Notes: a model not told the origin generated them from the letters alone. A stretch of DNA of 64,000 bases from Treponema sp. (GCA_022510845.1 JAFLSR010000008.1:18331-82330); one strand, 5' to 3'; counted from the stretch's first letter, positions 6,273 to 15,201 are shown. A program made the numbers and translations.

Positions 6273-7994
6273 ATGAACATAGTCGCGGGCAATGAAAAAC
6301 AGACGGTTTTAAATTCATTTTTGAGCGAATTCAATTTTGGGAAAATTCAGTACACGCTCAATTTGAACGATGCGGGAATTTTGGCAGAGAGCGAAAAAAA
6401 AGAATTTTCGCAGGAACTCAATTTTAAATTTTCTGAATGGCGATTTTCAGGAACTGAAGTCGAACCAAAAAGCGGCAATGTTCTTTTTACTGGAGGGGGA
6501 TTCAATGGACGGACTTTTTTGGCGATACTCCGCTCGAATTCAAAAAGCGAAAAGGCGCGCGCTGTTTTTTCCTACAGCGTCTGTGTGGCTCAAGCAGTAA
6601 AACAAGGCGCGGAACTTCCTGCAAACGGCGCGGGCGGCATTCTCTACGAAGAGACAAAAAATAAAATTCGTATGCTTTTTTTGCCGCCGAATATTTTTGA
6701 ATTTTCCGCGCGCAATGTAGGAGATTCCGAATATCAAAAATTGCAAGGAGTTTGGCAAGATCAAAATTTTTTGAGCAAAAATAAAAATGACGCAAACAAC
6801 GCGCGCGCGCTTTTTTTTACTCGGGCAGTTTTCATTTACGATGCGCTTTCGGGCGAACTTCCGTTTCCAAAAGAAAATCTGGAAGAACGGCAGGCGGACA
6901 TTTTGGACGCGAATTATTTGCCTTTGGAAAACAAAATCAACGGCATTTCCGAAATTCTTTCCAACGCGCTTTCGTTCGATTTGGAACGCGCAAGCGCAAA
7001 GGCGGATTCTCTTCAAATAAAAAATCAGGTTTCCGATGACGAGCGAAATTTTTGCTTTGAGGAACTCAGGCGCGAACTTGCTCTCGAAAAAAACGGCGAG
7101 GTGACGGACGCTCAGAGAAAACCAAAATTGAGTGACGATGAATTCAAGGCGCAGGCAAAAAAGATTTTGAGCATGAAGAAAAACCGCGCCGATGCAAGCC
7201 GCGCCTTCCGAAGAAACGCCACTCAATTCACTGTGGGCGTTGTTTTGCTGATTGCGCTTCTCATCACCGGCCACTATATCCGCAAAGACAATCTCACCAA
7301 GCCCACGACCGTTTCACTTTCCGCGCGTGAGACTGTCGAAGTTTTTTTTATGGGAATGCACACCATTGATACGAATTTTATGCAATATTCAAGCAGGGGG
7401 AAAAGCACGCAACGTCTCATTGACTCAGTTGGCAACATCCATGTCGCTGGAAAAATGCGCTCTGCCTATTCGCAGGAAAGCGAAATCCTTTCGCCGGAAA
7501 TGTGGCTTTACAAGCCCGAATTTCAAGATTCGTGGCAATTCGGGCTTACGAATTTTTTGATTGGCGAGGACGAAGATTCTCTTGAAGCGGCCGACAACAG
7601 AAAAATTGCGCCGCGCAGAATTGAAAAGCCACGTCCGCTTGCCGAAAAAAATGGTTCGAAAAAAACTTTCGCCGTTTCGTTTTTTCGAGTCCATTCCGAA
7701 GGACCTACAAGCGATATTTCCGTAGAAAAATTTTGGGGCACGGCGGAAACTACTTTCGTAAAAGACCGTTGGCTTTTGAGCGATGTGAATTTGAAAATGA
7801 ACGAAGATAAAATTCCGATTCAAGAATTCGAGGCGGCACAAAACCAAGCATTTGAAATTGGCGGTAATCCGATAGCGGCTGCTGAAATCATGCGAAAAAA
7901 ATATGAATGGATTCCAACGCAAAGCGCAATGCACAACGCCCAAATCGAATATGAAACGCAATCAGCAAAACGCGCCCGCGGCGAATTGTATTGA
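6273..7994 (+). CDS. Large one-pass membrane protein of unknown function
   Basis: I do not recognise this 573-residue protein with certainty. It has a cytoplasmic-looking N-terminal region of about 310 residues, one transmembrane helix near residues 318-337 (FTVGVVLLIALLITGHYI) and a C-terminal domain of about 220 residues. Parts of the N-terminal region are reminiscent of the C-lobe of a protein kinase fold (AVFIYDALSGELPFPKENLE resembles the segment after the activation loop), but catalytic HRD and DFG motifs are absent, so any such relation would be to a pseudokinase; this is speculation. The outer part has a conserved-looking VEVFFMGMHTIDTNFMQY and VKDRWLLSDVNLKM. No Shine-Dalgarno precedes the ATG. 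Confidence 0.7.
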   Translation: MNIVAGNEKQTVLNSFLSEFNFGKIQYTLNLNDAGILAESEKKEFSQELNFKFSEWRFSGTEVEPKSGNVLFTGGGFNGRTFLAILRSNSKSEKARAVFSYSVCVAQAVKQGAELPANGAGGILYEETKNKIRMLFLPPNIFEFSARNVGDSEYQKLQGVWQDQNFLSKNKNDANNARALFFTRAVFIYDALSGELPFPKENLEERQADILDANYLPLENKINGISEILSNALSFDLERASAKADSLQIKNQVSDDERNFCFEELRRELALEKNGEVTDAQRKPKLSDDEFKAQAKKILSMKKNRADASRAFRRNATQFTVGVVLLIALLITGHYIRKDNLTKPTTVSLSARETVEVFFMGMHTIDTNFMQYSSRGKSTQRLIDSVGNIHVAGKMRSAYSQESEILSPEMWLYKPEFQDSWQFGLTNFLIGEDEDSLEAADNRKIAPRRIEKPRPLAEKNGSKKTFAVSFFRVHSEGPTSDISVEKFWGTAETTFVKDRWLLSDVNLKMNEDKIPIQEFEAAQNQAFEIGGNPIAAAEIMRKKYEWIPTQSAMHNAQIEYETQSAKRARGELY

Positions 7995-7996
7995 AG

Positions 7997-8026
7997 CCCC
8001 CCCCCTCATCACACACACGCGCGCGC
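7997..8026. repeat. Homopolymer C9 tract followed by CA and CG dinucleotide runs
   Basis: Nine C residues (7997-8005) begin three bases after a stop codon. They are followed by a CA-dinucleotide run (8010-8017) and then a CG run (8018-8026). Such tracts slip during replication. This one lies 51 bases before the -35 box of the next gene. Confidence 0.85.
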
Positions 8027-8076
8027 AAATCAAGCGTAAAAGCAGTTTGTCGCCTTTTCGTTTGATGGTATGGGCA

Positions 8077-8105
8077 TTGACATTTTGCAATTTATGTTAA
8101 ATAAT
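8077..8105 (+). promoter_or_regulatory. Promoter of the carboxyltransferase gene
   Basis: TTGACA (8077-8082), a 17-base spacer and AATAAT (8100-8105). The Shine-Dalgarno GAGGAG is at 8127-8132, 11 bases before the ATG, which is longer than usual. Confidence 0.7.
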
Positions 8106-8143
8106 TATGATGGTTTTTAATACAATGAGGAGACTTTCAAATT

Positions 8144-9634
8144 ATGGAATACAATCTTCAAAAGCAGCATGAAAAAGGCAAACTTCACGCCATCGAACGA
8201 ATCAACGCTCTTTGCGACAAGGATTCGTTCTGCGAAATCTATTCTGGAGTGCGCCACAATTGCACGAGTTTCGGAATGGAAAAAAAAGACATTCCCTATG
8301 ATGGCGTAATCACAGGCTTTGGAAAAATCAACGGGCGCAAGGTAGCAGTTTACGCGCAGGATTTCACTGTTCAAGGCGGCTCGCTCGGCTTGATGCACGG
8401 AGAAAAAATCGCCGAAATCATCGACCTTGCAATCAAAGCGCGATGCCCTGTCATCGGCATCAATGATTCGGGCGGCGCGCGCATTCAGGAAGGCGTTGAC
8501 GCGCTTTGCGGCTATGGCGACTTGTTCTATCAAAATGTGCGCGCTTCCGGAGCAGTTCCGCAGATTTCGATTGTGGCAGGTCCTTGCGCGGGCGGCGCGG
8601 TCTATTCACCCGGACTCACCGACTTCATTTTTGCCGTGGACAAAATCAGCCAGCTTTTTATCACAGGACCTAAAGTCGTAAAGAGCGTGATGTTCATGGA
8701 CATTTCGGCAGAGGATTTGGGCGGCGCTGCAATCCATTCGCAAAAATCCGGTGTGGCTCATTTCCGCGCTCAAAGCGAAAACGAATGCTATGAGCAAGTG
8801 CGCAAACTTTTGGACTACATCCCGCATTATTATGGCGATGAAATTGTAAAAGCCGCAAAATTCAAATTCGACGAGCATAAAAAGGCAAAAGACATTTTGA
8901 GCGTGATTCCGGATAATCCGCGCGGCGGATACGACATCCGCAGAATCATCGAAGACGTTACGGACGACGAAACATTCTTCGAAGTTTCCAAGGAATTCGC
9001 CATAAACTGCGTTACGGGCTTTGCGAAAATCGAAGGCAAAACCGTAGGAATCATCGCGAACAATCCCGGCGGAATCGGCGGCGTACTTGATTGCGACGCG
9101 TCCGACAAAATCGCGCGGCACGTCCGCTACTGCAATTCGTTCGAAATTCCGCTTTTGACATTTGTCGATGTGCCGGGCTTCATTCCGGGACCGCAGGAAG
9201 AACAAAAAGGAATCATCAGGCACGGTGCCAAAGTGATTTATGCGTATTCCGAAGCCACCGTTCCAAAAGTTACGGTCATCGTGCGCAAAGCCTACGGCGG
9301 CGCGTACATCGCGATGTGCTCAAAGCATTTGGGCGCGGATTTCGTTTTCGCGTGGCCCAAGGCTGAAATCGCCGTAATGGGCGCGGAAGGCGCAATCGGC
9401 ATCTTGTACGCCAAAGAATTGTCCGATCCGAACAAGGCTGCGGAAGTGGCTCAAAAAAGCGAAGAATACAAGTCCGAAATTATGACTCCGAAAATCGCCG
9501 CGCGCCGTGGCTACATCAGCGAAGTGATTTCGCCCGATCAGACCCGCGCGAGCATTGTCCGAAGCCTTGAATTTTTGGAAAACAAAACTTCGGCAGACCG
9601 CGTCTGCAAAAAGCACGGAAATTTGCCGATGTAA
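8144..9634 (+). CDS. Acyl-CoA carboxylase or methylmalonyl-CoA decarboxylase carboxyltransferase subunit
   Basis: The 496-residue protein belongs to the biotin-dependent carboxyltransferase family (PccB/MmdA type). It moves CO2 between carboxybiotin and propionyl-CoA or a related acyl-CoA. Both crotonase-like halves are present: the N-terminal half has GVITGFGKINGRKVAVYAQD, GGSLGLMHGEKI and GINDSGGARIQEGVDAL; the C-terminal half has NNPGGIGGVLDCDASDKIAR, DVPGFIPGPQEEQKGIIRHG and RKAYGGAYIAMCSKHLGADF. Length is normal for the family. No biotin carboxylase, biotin carrier or sodium-pump subunit is nearby, so its partners must be elsewhere and the physiological direction cannot be told. It is monocistronic, between its own promoter and a hairpin terminator. 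Confidence 0.92.
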   Translation: MEYNLQKQHEKGKLHAIERINALCDKDSFCEIYSGVRHNCTSFGMEKKDIPYDGVITGFGKINGRKVAVYAQDFTVQGGSLGLMHGEKIAEIIDLAIKARCPVIGINDSGGARIQEGVDALCGYGDLFYQNVRASGAVPQISIVAGPCAGGAVYSPGLTDFIFAVDKISQLFITGPKVVKSVMFMDISAEDLGGAAIHSQKSGVAHFRAQSENECYEQVRKLLDYIPHYYGDEIVKAAKFKFDEHKKAKDILSVIPDNPRGGYDIRRIIEDVTDDETFFEVSKEFAINCVTGFAKIEGKTVGIIANNPGGIGGVLDCDASDKIARHVRYCNSFEIPLLTFVDVPGFIPGPQEEQKGIIRHGAKVIYAYSEATVPKVTVIVRKAYGGAYIAMCSKHLGADFVFAWPKAEIAVMGAEGAIGILYAKELSDPNKAAEVAQKSEEYKSEIMTPKIAARRGYISEVISPDQTRASIVRSLEFLENKTSADRVCKKHGNLPM

Positions 9635-9638
9635 TCAA

Positions 9639-9673
9639 AAAGGCGTCTTGCAAGTTTGTTGCAAGATGCCTTT
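9639..9673 (+). terminator. Hairpin terminator after the carboxyltransferase gene
   Basis: AAAGGCGTCTTGCAA and TTGCAAGATGCCTTT form a 15-base stem with one G-U pair and a GTTTG loop. The T-run after the stem is short, so termination may be partial. Confidence 0.7.
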
Positions 9674-9776
9674 CGCGGCAAGTTTCGGGCTTTTTTCAAT
9701 GGAATTTTTCGATTTTGCGCCCAAATTTTGCAAAAATAAAAATCGAAAAAAAATGCGAAAAATTGCGAATTTTAAC

Positions 9777-9804
9777 TTGACTTATATAAAAGAAAGTATA
9801 AAAT
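9777..9804 (+). promoter_or_regulatory. Promoter of the cheA operon
   Basis: TTGACT (9777-9782), a 16-base spacer and TAAAAT (9799-9804). The start codon is only eight bases after the -10, and only a weak AAG precedes it, so the message is predicted to be leaderless or nearly so. Confidence 0.6.
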
Positions 9805-9812
9805 AATAAGAT

Positions 9813-12218
9813 ATGAGTGATTATCTTGATATAAATAACGAAGAATTGCTGAAAGACTTCTTTACCGAAGCTGGACAACAAGTTGAGACTCTTGAAAGCA
9901 ATGTGCTTGTAATAGAAAACGACCCCACGAATCACGAGGCAATCGACGAAATATTCCGCGCGGCGCACACTTTGAAAGGTGGTTCTGCCACAGTGGAAAT
10001 GACGGAAATCACGACTTTTACGCACGCCGTTGAGGACGTTCTTGACGAAGTTCGCTCAGACAGAATTTCCGTAAACGAAGACATCGTTGACATTCTTTTA
10101 AAATCAATAGACGTAATCTCTGCGATGTTGGAGCAACGCGCGAATGGTTCGGTTTATCAAGAAGACGTTACGCCTATTACCGACCGATTGCACGCTCTTA
10201 TTCCCGAAGGCGGCGAAAAGAAAAAGAAGGGTTCTGCGCCTGCACAGGCCGCGCCCAAACCCGCCGCTCCTGAGCCACAGCCAGTTGCAGCCCCCGCGGC
10301 TTCTTCAAGTTCTTCGTCTTCGCTTTCTGCCGATGAATATCGCGAACTAAAAGAAAGCCTGCAAGGTTCTCAAAAACTTTACTGTGTTGATGTTCGGTTC
10401 GATGAAAGCAATCCGATGAATTCTGTTGGCGGAATTCAGGTCTTTGCGGCGTTGAAGGCTTGCGGAACGGTTTTGAAAACCACTCCCGATTTTGACGCGC
10501 TTTATGAAGATGAATTCTATCCACAGGTTTTGTATTATTTGGCAAGTTCACAAGAGCCTTCCGCCATCGAAGACGTGGCATTTTTGAGTGATGTCACGTT
10601 GAGCACGGATTGTCAGGTGGTGACTGCTCCGAGCGAGGAAGGCGCAAGTGCTCCAAAGCCAGCCGCCGCTCCACAGTCGGCTCCTGCCGCCGCGCAGCCT
10701 GCGCCTCAAAGTGCCGCTCCTCAAGAAGCGAGTGCGCCTGCTCAGGCTCCCGCTCCTGCCGCAAAAGCCGAAAAGCCTGCCGGGGCAAAAGAAGGCGCGC
10801 CTGCAAAAGCCGCTTCTGGAACTCATGTTCAGCAGGGCACGGTTTTGCGCGTGGATTCAAAGCGCATCGACTATCTTTTGAATTTGGTTTCGGAAACAGT
10901 TATCACCAAAGCCACATTCAGCCAGTACGCGCTTCAACTTAATGATATTCAACTGCGTTTGCAGACAATTTACAGTGCTTCCAGAGAAAAATTCCGCAAA
11001 CTTTTCGATGACATTTCGACAGGTTTGGAACAGGTCAAAAACGGAGTTGATCCGAAAGATGTTTCCGAAAGGATGCGTCAAGATTATTCCGATATGATTA
11101 CGATGTTCGATCCGTTCGGACAGGAAATAAAGGATTTGAACTTGAAATTCCGTTCTTCCACGCAGGGGCTTGCACAGGTTGTCGGCGATATGCAGGAAGG
11201 CGTAATGAAAATCCGAATGGTTCCGATTGGACAGATTTTCAATCGTTTCCCGCGAGTTGTTCGCGATTTGCAGCGTGACCTCAAGAAAAAAGTTAATTTG
11301 GTCATTGAAGGTGAAGACACGGAATTGGACAAAACCGTCGTTGATGATTTGCTCGACCCCGTTATGCACTGCGTTCGAAATTCCGTTGACCATGGAATTG
11401 AAGCGCCGGATGTTCGCGCCGCCGCTGGCAAGGACGAAACGGGTACGCTCCTTTTGAAGGCTTCCAACGAAGGCAACCAAATCGTTATTCAGATTGTTGA
11501 CGATGGTGCTGGAATCAATGTTGACAAAGTTCGCAACAAGGCGATTTCGCGCGGCATCCTTCATCCGGATAAAATTCTTGCCGACCAAGAAGCGTATAAT
11601 TTGATATTTATGCCGGGATTTTCTACGGCGGATAAAATTTCGAATGTTTCGGGGCGCGGTGTCGGCTTGGATGTAGTAAAAACGATGATTGAAAAACTCA
11701 AAGGAACTGTTTCGGTTTCTTCGGGATTGGGCAAGGGAACGACATTTACTATCAAATTGCCGCTCACGCTCGCCATCATTCAGGGACTTTTGGTGCGCGT
11801 CGGCCGTCAGATTTACTCAATTCCGATTACTTCCGTCATCGAAAGTCAGCGCGTTTTGCAGGAAGAAATCAAGACTATCGACAACTACGAAGTTATGAAT
11901 GTGCGCAACGAAGTCATAAGCGTTTTGCGCCTTAGTCGGCTTTTCCACATAAAAAGCACGAACAAAGACAAATTCTGCTTTGTCGTCATTGTTGGAACGC
12001 AGGAAAAGAAAATCGGCGTGATGGTGGATTCGCTTATCGGCGAAGAAGATGTCGTAATCAAACCGTTGAACGATCAGTTTACGAATTCTCCGGGAATTGC
12101 CGGCGCGTCTATTTTGGGCGATGGTTCTGTTTCTTTGATTATTGACGTGAGCCAGCTTTTGGAATTGGGTGTTCAGCAGGAACTCAGCGCACAGCAGATT
12201 AACACGAAGAGGGCATAA
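9813..12218 (+). CDS. cheA: Chemotaxis histidine kinase CheA
   Basis: The 801-residue kinase passes receptor signals to CheY. Order of domains: P1 phosphotransfer domain with the phosphoacceptor His52 in AHTLKGGSATV; an Ala/Pro/Ser-rich linker (about 127-165); the CheY-binding P2 domain (about 165-265); a second Ala/Pro/Gln-rich linker (about 270-335); dimerisation P3; ATP-binding P4 with the N-box HCVRNSVDHGIE (Asn523) and the G-box DDGAG (563-567); and the CheW-like P5 domain to the end. Both linkers have unusually low complexity. It heads cheA–cheW-cheR-like–cheX–cheY, the treponemal order. The next gene begins two bases after its stop. Confidence 0.97.
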   Translation: MSDYLDINNEELLKDFFTEAGQQVETLESNVLVIENDPTNHEAIDEIFRAAHTLKGGSATVEMTEITTFTHAVEDVLDEVRSDRISVNEDIVDILLKSIDVISAMLEQRANGSVYQEDVTPITDRLHALIPEGGEKKKKGSAPAQAAPKPAAPEPQPVAAPAASSSSSSSLSADEYRELKESLQGSQKLYCVDVRFDESNPMNSVGGIQVFAALKACGTVLKTTPDFDALYEDEFYPQVLYYLASSQEPSAIEDVAFLSDVTLSTDCQVVTAPSEEGASAPKPAAAPQSAPAAAQPAPQSAAPQEASAPAQAPAPAAKAEKPAGAKEGAPAKAASGTHVQQGTVLRVDSKRIDYLLNLVSETVITKATFSQYALQLNDIQLRLQTIYSASREKFRKLFDDISTGLEQVKNGVDPKDVSERMRQDYSDMITMFDPFGQEIKDLNLKFRSSTQGLAQVVGDMQEGVMKIRMVPIGQIFNRFPRVVRDLQRDLKKKVNLVIEGEDTELDKTVVDDLLDPVMHCVRNSVDHGIEAPDVRAAAGKDETGTLLLKASNEGNQIVIQIVDDGAGINVDKVRNKAISRGILHPDKILADQEAYNLIFMPGFSTADKISNVSGRGVGLDVVKTMIEKLKGTVSVSSGLGKGTTFTIKLPLTLAIIQGLLVRVGRQIYSIPITSVIESQRVLQEEIKTIDNYEVMNVRNEVISVLRLSRLFHIKSTNKDKFCFVVIVGTQEKKIGVMVDSLIGEEDVVIKPLNDQFTNSPGIAGASILGDGSVSLIIDVSQLLELGVQQELSAQQINTKRA

Positions 12219-12220
12219 AA

Positions 12221-13666
12221 ATGGAAGATGTGGCAGTAAAAGAGCAAGAAACCGATGTCCAAGAACAAATGCTGGACGAAGAAAACGAAAATGTGGTTGT
12301 TGCCGATTTTCGCATGGTAACTTTTTCGCTGGCGGACAAAGATTATGCTATTGACATAATGCATGTAAAGGAAATCGCCAAGGCAAGCCGCTTTACTTAT
12401 GTTCCCAATACTATGCCTTTTGTCATCGGCGTGTACAATCTTCGTGGCGATATCATTCCGATTATCGATTTGCGGAAATTTTTCGGAATTGAAGTTCCGC
12501 CCCGCACGGAAGACCAAGTTGAAAATATGCTGATTATCACGGCAGAAGAGCACGTTTTTGGTTTTGTAGTTGACAAAATCGATCGTGTGGTTGGCATCCA
12601 AAAAAGTGCCATTCAGCCGCCGCATCCGATTTTCGGCGACATCAACATAAAATTCATTTATGGAATTGTTGAATACGAAAAGCATCTTTTCGTTTTGCTC
12701 GACATCGCGCGCATTTTCAATCAAAAGATTTCGGAAGATGAGCGTGCCGAAGCCGATCGCGCCGCAGTTGAGCGTGAGTACGGTGTTACTTCTACGGAAA
12801 GCAACGAACCTGCGCAACAATATTCGCAAGAGCCGATTTACAAAGAAGATGTCGAAGCCAAGGCTTCCGCGCCTGCTGCCGAAGCGAGTGCCGCAAAGCC
12901 GGCCGCTCCTGCAAAAGACAATGCTTCTGCCACAGATAAAAAATTCATCTGCGATGGTCTTGTGCAGTTCAAGAAATTCTATATTTCCGATGTGAACCGC
13001 ACTTGGTTTGATGGACGTTTCAATGATTGGGTTGCATCGAAAAACGGCGCGTCCGTGCAGTTGCAAAGCGAAGCCGAAGCCGAACAATTTCTTTCTACAT
13101 TTTGGTCCAGCAATTCTGGAGCATTTTGGAGCAAAGAATACGCCGACGCGCTTTTCAATATTTTGCCGGAAAACAATGCCAAACAGATTCTCGTGTGGAA
13201 TCCTGGCTGCGGAAAAGGCTACGAATCTTTCTCTTTGGCGTGCGTTCTCAAAAAGCGTTATCCTTCTTCTAGAATTAGGATTTATGCGCACGAAACGGAT
13301 TTGCTCAATATTTCAAATGCACCGCTTCTTACCGTTTCGGCTGCGGACGCGCAAGGATGGCTTTCGCCGTATGTACAAAAGAGCGTTACTGGCGAATTTA
13401 CCTTTACACAAGAGATAAAAGATGCTATAATGTTTGAGTATCACGACATTGCCAATTCGAATGCATTGCCAATGGCGGATATAATTTTCGCTCGCGATGT
13501 GCTTTCGTTGCTTACCCCGGAGGTGCAAAAAAATGTCCTTGCGGATTTTGAAGAAAAACTCAAGGGCAACGGAGTTTTGTTCCTCGGTGAAAACGAAAGT
13601 GTTGGAGCGGGAAAAAGTTGGGGTGAAAGAACAGAAGGGTCTTTGACGTATTTCAATAAAGAATAA
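12221..13666 (+). CDS. CheW coupling protein fused to a CheR-like methyltransferase domain
   Basis: The 481-residue protein has two parts. Residues about 25-165 are a CheW domain (FRMVTFSLADKDYAIDIMHV, VIGVYNLRGDIIPIIDLRKF, VDKIDRVVGI) that links receptors to CheA. An Ala/Pro/Glu linker (about 180-235) leads to a CheR-like part: WNPGCGKGYESFSLACVL (from residue 326) matches the SAM-binding loop, IYAHETDLLNISNA the next strand, and MADIIFARDVLSLLTPEVQK the core motif near IFCRNV in CheR. Several catalytic-loop positions differ from true CheR (GYESFS instead of GEEPYS), so methylation is uncertain. The fusion is characteristic of treponemes, where it sits in the receptor array. It is translationally close to cheA. 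Confidence 0.9.
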   Translation: MEDVAVKEQETDVQEQMLDEENENVVVADFRMVTFSLADKDYAIDIMHVKEIAKASRFTYVPNTMPFVIGVYNLRGDIIPIIDLRKFFGIEVPPRTEDQVENMLIITAEEHVFGFVVDKIDRVVGIQKSAIQPPHPIFGDINIKFIYGIVEYEKHLFVLLDIARIFNQKISEDERAEADRAAVEREYGVTSTESNEPAQQYSQEPIYKEDVEAKASAPAAEASAAKPAAPAKDNASATDKKFICDGLVQFKKFYISDVNRTWFDGRFNDWVASKNGASVQLQSEAEAEQFLSTFWSSNSGAFWSKEYADALFNILPENNAKQILVWNPGCGKGYESFSLACVLKKRYPSSRIRIYAHETDLLNISNAPLLTVSAADAQGWLSPYVQKSVTGEFTFTQEIKDAIMFEYHDIANSNALPMADIIFARDVLSLLTPEVQKNVLADFEEKLKGNGVLFLGENESVGAGKSWGERTEGSLTYFNKE

Positions 13667-13684
13667 AAACATAAGGAGAAATTT

Positions 13685-14170
13685 ATGAGAGTTGAGTATA
13701 TCAACCCATTCGTTGAGACTTCCTACAGAGTTCTAAAGGAAGTGCTTGGTGGAATCGATGTGAAACGCGGCGAGCTTTCATTGAAATCGGTTGCGATGCC
13801 TGTGAAGGGCGTTGCGGCCTTGGTGGGACTTGCTGGCGATGTCGAAGGACGTGTTCTTTTTGATATGTCTTTCCAGACTGCGCTCAATGTGGCTTCGAAA
13901 ATGAACGGCGAAACGCTCACGCAGTTTGACGATTTGACAAAGGCCACAATCAGCGAACTTGCCAATTTGATTACGGCGCAGGCTGTCACGAAGCTCCATG
14001 ATTTGGGCTTCAAATTCGACCTCACTCCGCCGACATTGTTTGCTGGTGAGAAAATGGAAATTGCGGCATTGCCAGGTTCTTCGCAGAATGTGGAGGCACT
14101 TATTGTTCCTCTTATTTCTGAGTGCGGAGAAATTGAATTGAATGTTGCTATTCGCGAACGTTCTGAATAA
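13685..14170 (+). CDS. cheX: CheY-P phosphatase CheX
   Basis: The 161-residue protein dephosphorylates CheY-P and so ends the signal. The active-site helix shows the family pair Glu91 and Asn94 in ISELANLITAQAV, the E-x-x-N signature of CheX/CheC phosphatases. The rest follows the CheX fold: AALVGLAGDVEGRVLFDMS and EIELNVAIRE at the end. GGAG precedes the ATG at 13685. It sits between the coupling protein and cheY, in the order known from other treponemes, so kinase, phosphatase and response regulator are made together. Confidence 0.93.
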   Translation: MRVEYINPFVETSYRVLKEVLGGIDVKRGELSLKSVAMPVKGVAALVGLAGDVEGRVLFDMSFQTALNVASKMNGETLTQFDDLTKATISELANLITAQAVTKLHDLGFKFDLTPPTLFAGEKMEIAALPGSSQNVEALIVPLISECGEIELNVAIRERSE

Positions 14171-14186
14171 GTAAAAGGAGGCAAAG

Positions 14187-14621
14187 ATGAAAACAAAAGG
14201 AGACTTTCCTACGATTAACGAGCGTCCGCCAGAGGGACTTAAAGACGACGGCACGAAATTCCGTGTTCTTGTAGTCGATGATTCTATGTTCGTTGCAAAG
14301 CAAATCGGACAGATTCTGACCAGTGAAGGCTATGAAGTTGTAGCCACTGCCGCCGACGGAAAAGAAGGTGTTGACAAGTACAAGGAATTGTGTCCAAACG
14401 TTGACCTTGTTACGATGGACATCACTATGCCGCGCATGGACGGAATCACCGCCCTTGAGCAGATTATGGCTTTTGATAAGAATGCACGAGTGGTAATGGT
14501 TAGTGCTTTGGGAAAAGAGGAATTGGTAAAGAAATCTCTTCTCTTGGGCGCGAAAAACTATATCATAAAGCCGCTTGATCGCAAGAAGGTTTTGGAAAGA
14601 ATCGGCGCTTCATTGAAATAG
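14187..14621 (+). CDS. cheY: Chemotaxis response regulator CheY
   Basis: The 144-residue single receiver domain binds the flagellar switch when phosphorylated. Conserved residues are the acidic pair Asp31-Asp32 (VVDDS), phosphoacceptor Asp78 (TMDITMPRMDG), Ser106 (MVSALGK) and Lys128 (IIKPL). The first about 25 residues (MKTKGDFPTINERPPEGLKD) are an N-terminal extension absent from E. coli CheY. AAAGGAGG lies just upstream of the ATG, and the gene starts 16 bases after cheX. It is the last gene of the operon and is followed by a hairpin terminator. Confidence 0.95.
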   Translation: MKTKGDFPTINERPPEGLKDDGTKFRVLVVDDSMFVAKQIGQILTSEGYEVVATAADGKEGVDKYKELCPNVDLVTMDITMPRMDGITALEQIMAFDKNARVVMVSALGKEELVKKSLLLGAKNYIIKPLDRKKVLERIGASLK

Positions 14622-14656
14622 TTTTTCAATGCTACGCTTTTTTTCAAAAAAACTCC

Positions 14657-14693
14657 AAAGCAGGGGAATTGCTTTTGCAACGCCTCTGTTTTT
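14657..14693 (+). terminator. Rho-independent terminator of the che operon
   Basis: AAAGCAGGGG (14657-14666) and CCTCTGTTTT (14683-14692) pair over ten bases with wobbles, and the right arm runs into a T-tract. Confidence 0.6.
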
Positions 14694-14732
14694 GTATTTT
14701 AAAATGGGAAAGTGAAAAGTCCGACTGATTTT

Positions 14733-15155
14733 TCACTTACGAGTTTTTGTTTGTGCGCGCGGCTTTCCGAGCAGCTGGCTAATGTCTTTTGCGGAGTACG
14801 GGCTTTTGTAGTTTGGCGCGCACAAATGTTTTTGGCTCCACAGCATCATCTGCGTGAGGATTGGAACAAAACTTTTCCCCGTGGCTGTGAGCGAATATTC
14901 GACTTTCGGCGGCACTTCTGGGTATACCTTGCGAATAATGAATCCGTCATCTTCAAGTTCGCGCAATTGCTTTGTGAGCGTTGACTGAGTGATGCCGTCG
15001 ATTCTGCGCAAAATTTCGTTGAAACGCAGCGTTCCGTCAAGCGCGATGTACCATAAAATCAGAAATTTCCATTTTCCTCCGAGCACCGATTGCAAGATGC
15101 TCATCGGCACACAATGCGCCATCACTTCTCGTTTTAAGAATTTTTTTCCTGCCAC
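14733..15155 (-). CDS. HxlR-family transcriptional regulator
   Basis: The 140-residue winged-helix protein has the family core: CVPMSILQSVLGGKWKFLIL, then LRFNEILRRIDGITQSTLTKQL and the wing RKVYPEVPPKVEYSLTATG. HxlR proteins sense small molecules or oxidants, and the cysteine ahead of the first helix is often redox-active in the family; that it is so here is inference. The start is taken as GTG at 15155, because AGGAGG lies five bases before it; the upstream in-frame codons have no such site. It is divergent from a radical SAM gene and a symmetrical motif lies between them. Confidence 0.88.
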   Translation of the reverse strand: MAGKKFLKREVMAHCVPMSILQSVLGGKWKFLILWYIALDGTLRFNEILRRIDGITQSTLTKQLRELEDDGFIIRKVYPEVPPKVEYSLTATGKSFVPILTQMMLWSQKHLCAPNYKSPYSAKDISQLLGKPRAQTKTRK

Positions 15156-15183
15156 ATTGACCTCCTTTGTGTTACAGTATCTT

Positions 15184-15201
15184 TTTAGTACTAACACTAA
15201 A
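15184..15201. promoter_or_regulatory. Inverted repeat, candidate HxlR operator
   Basis: TTTAGT, six bases, ACTAAA: a perfect 6-base inverted repeat in the divergent gap, about 30 bases upstream of the regulator start. A role as the HxlR binding site is inference from position and symmetry. Confidence 0.4.
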
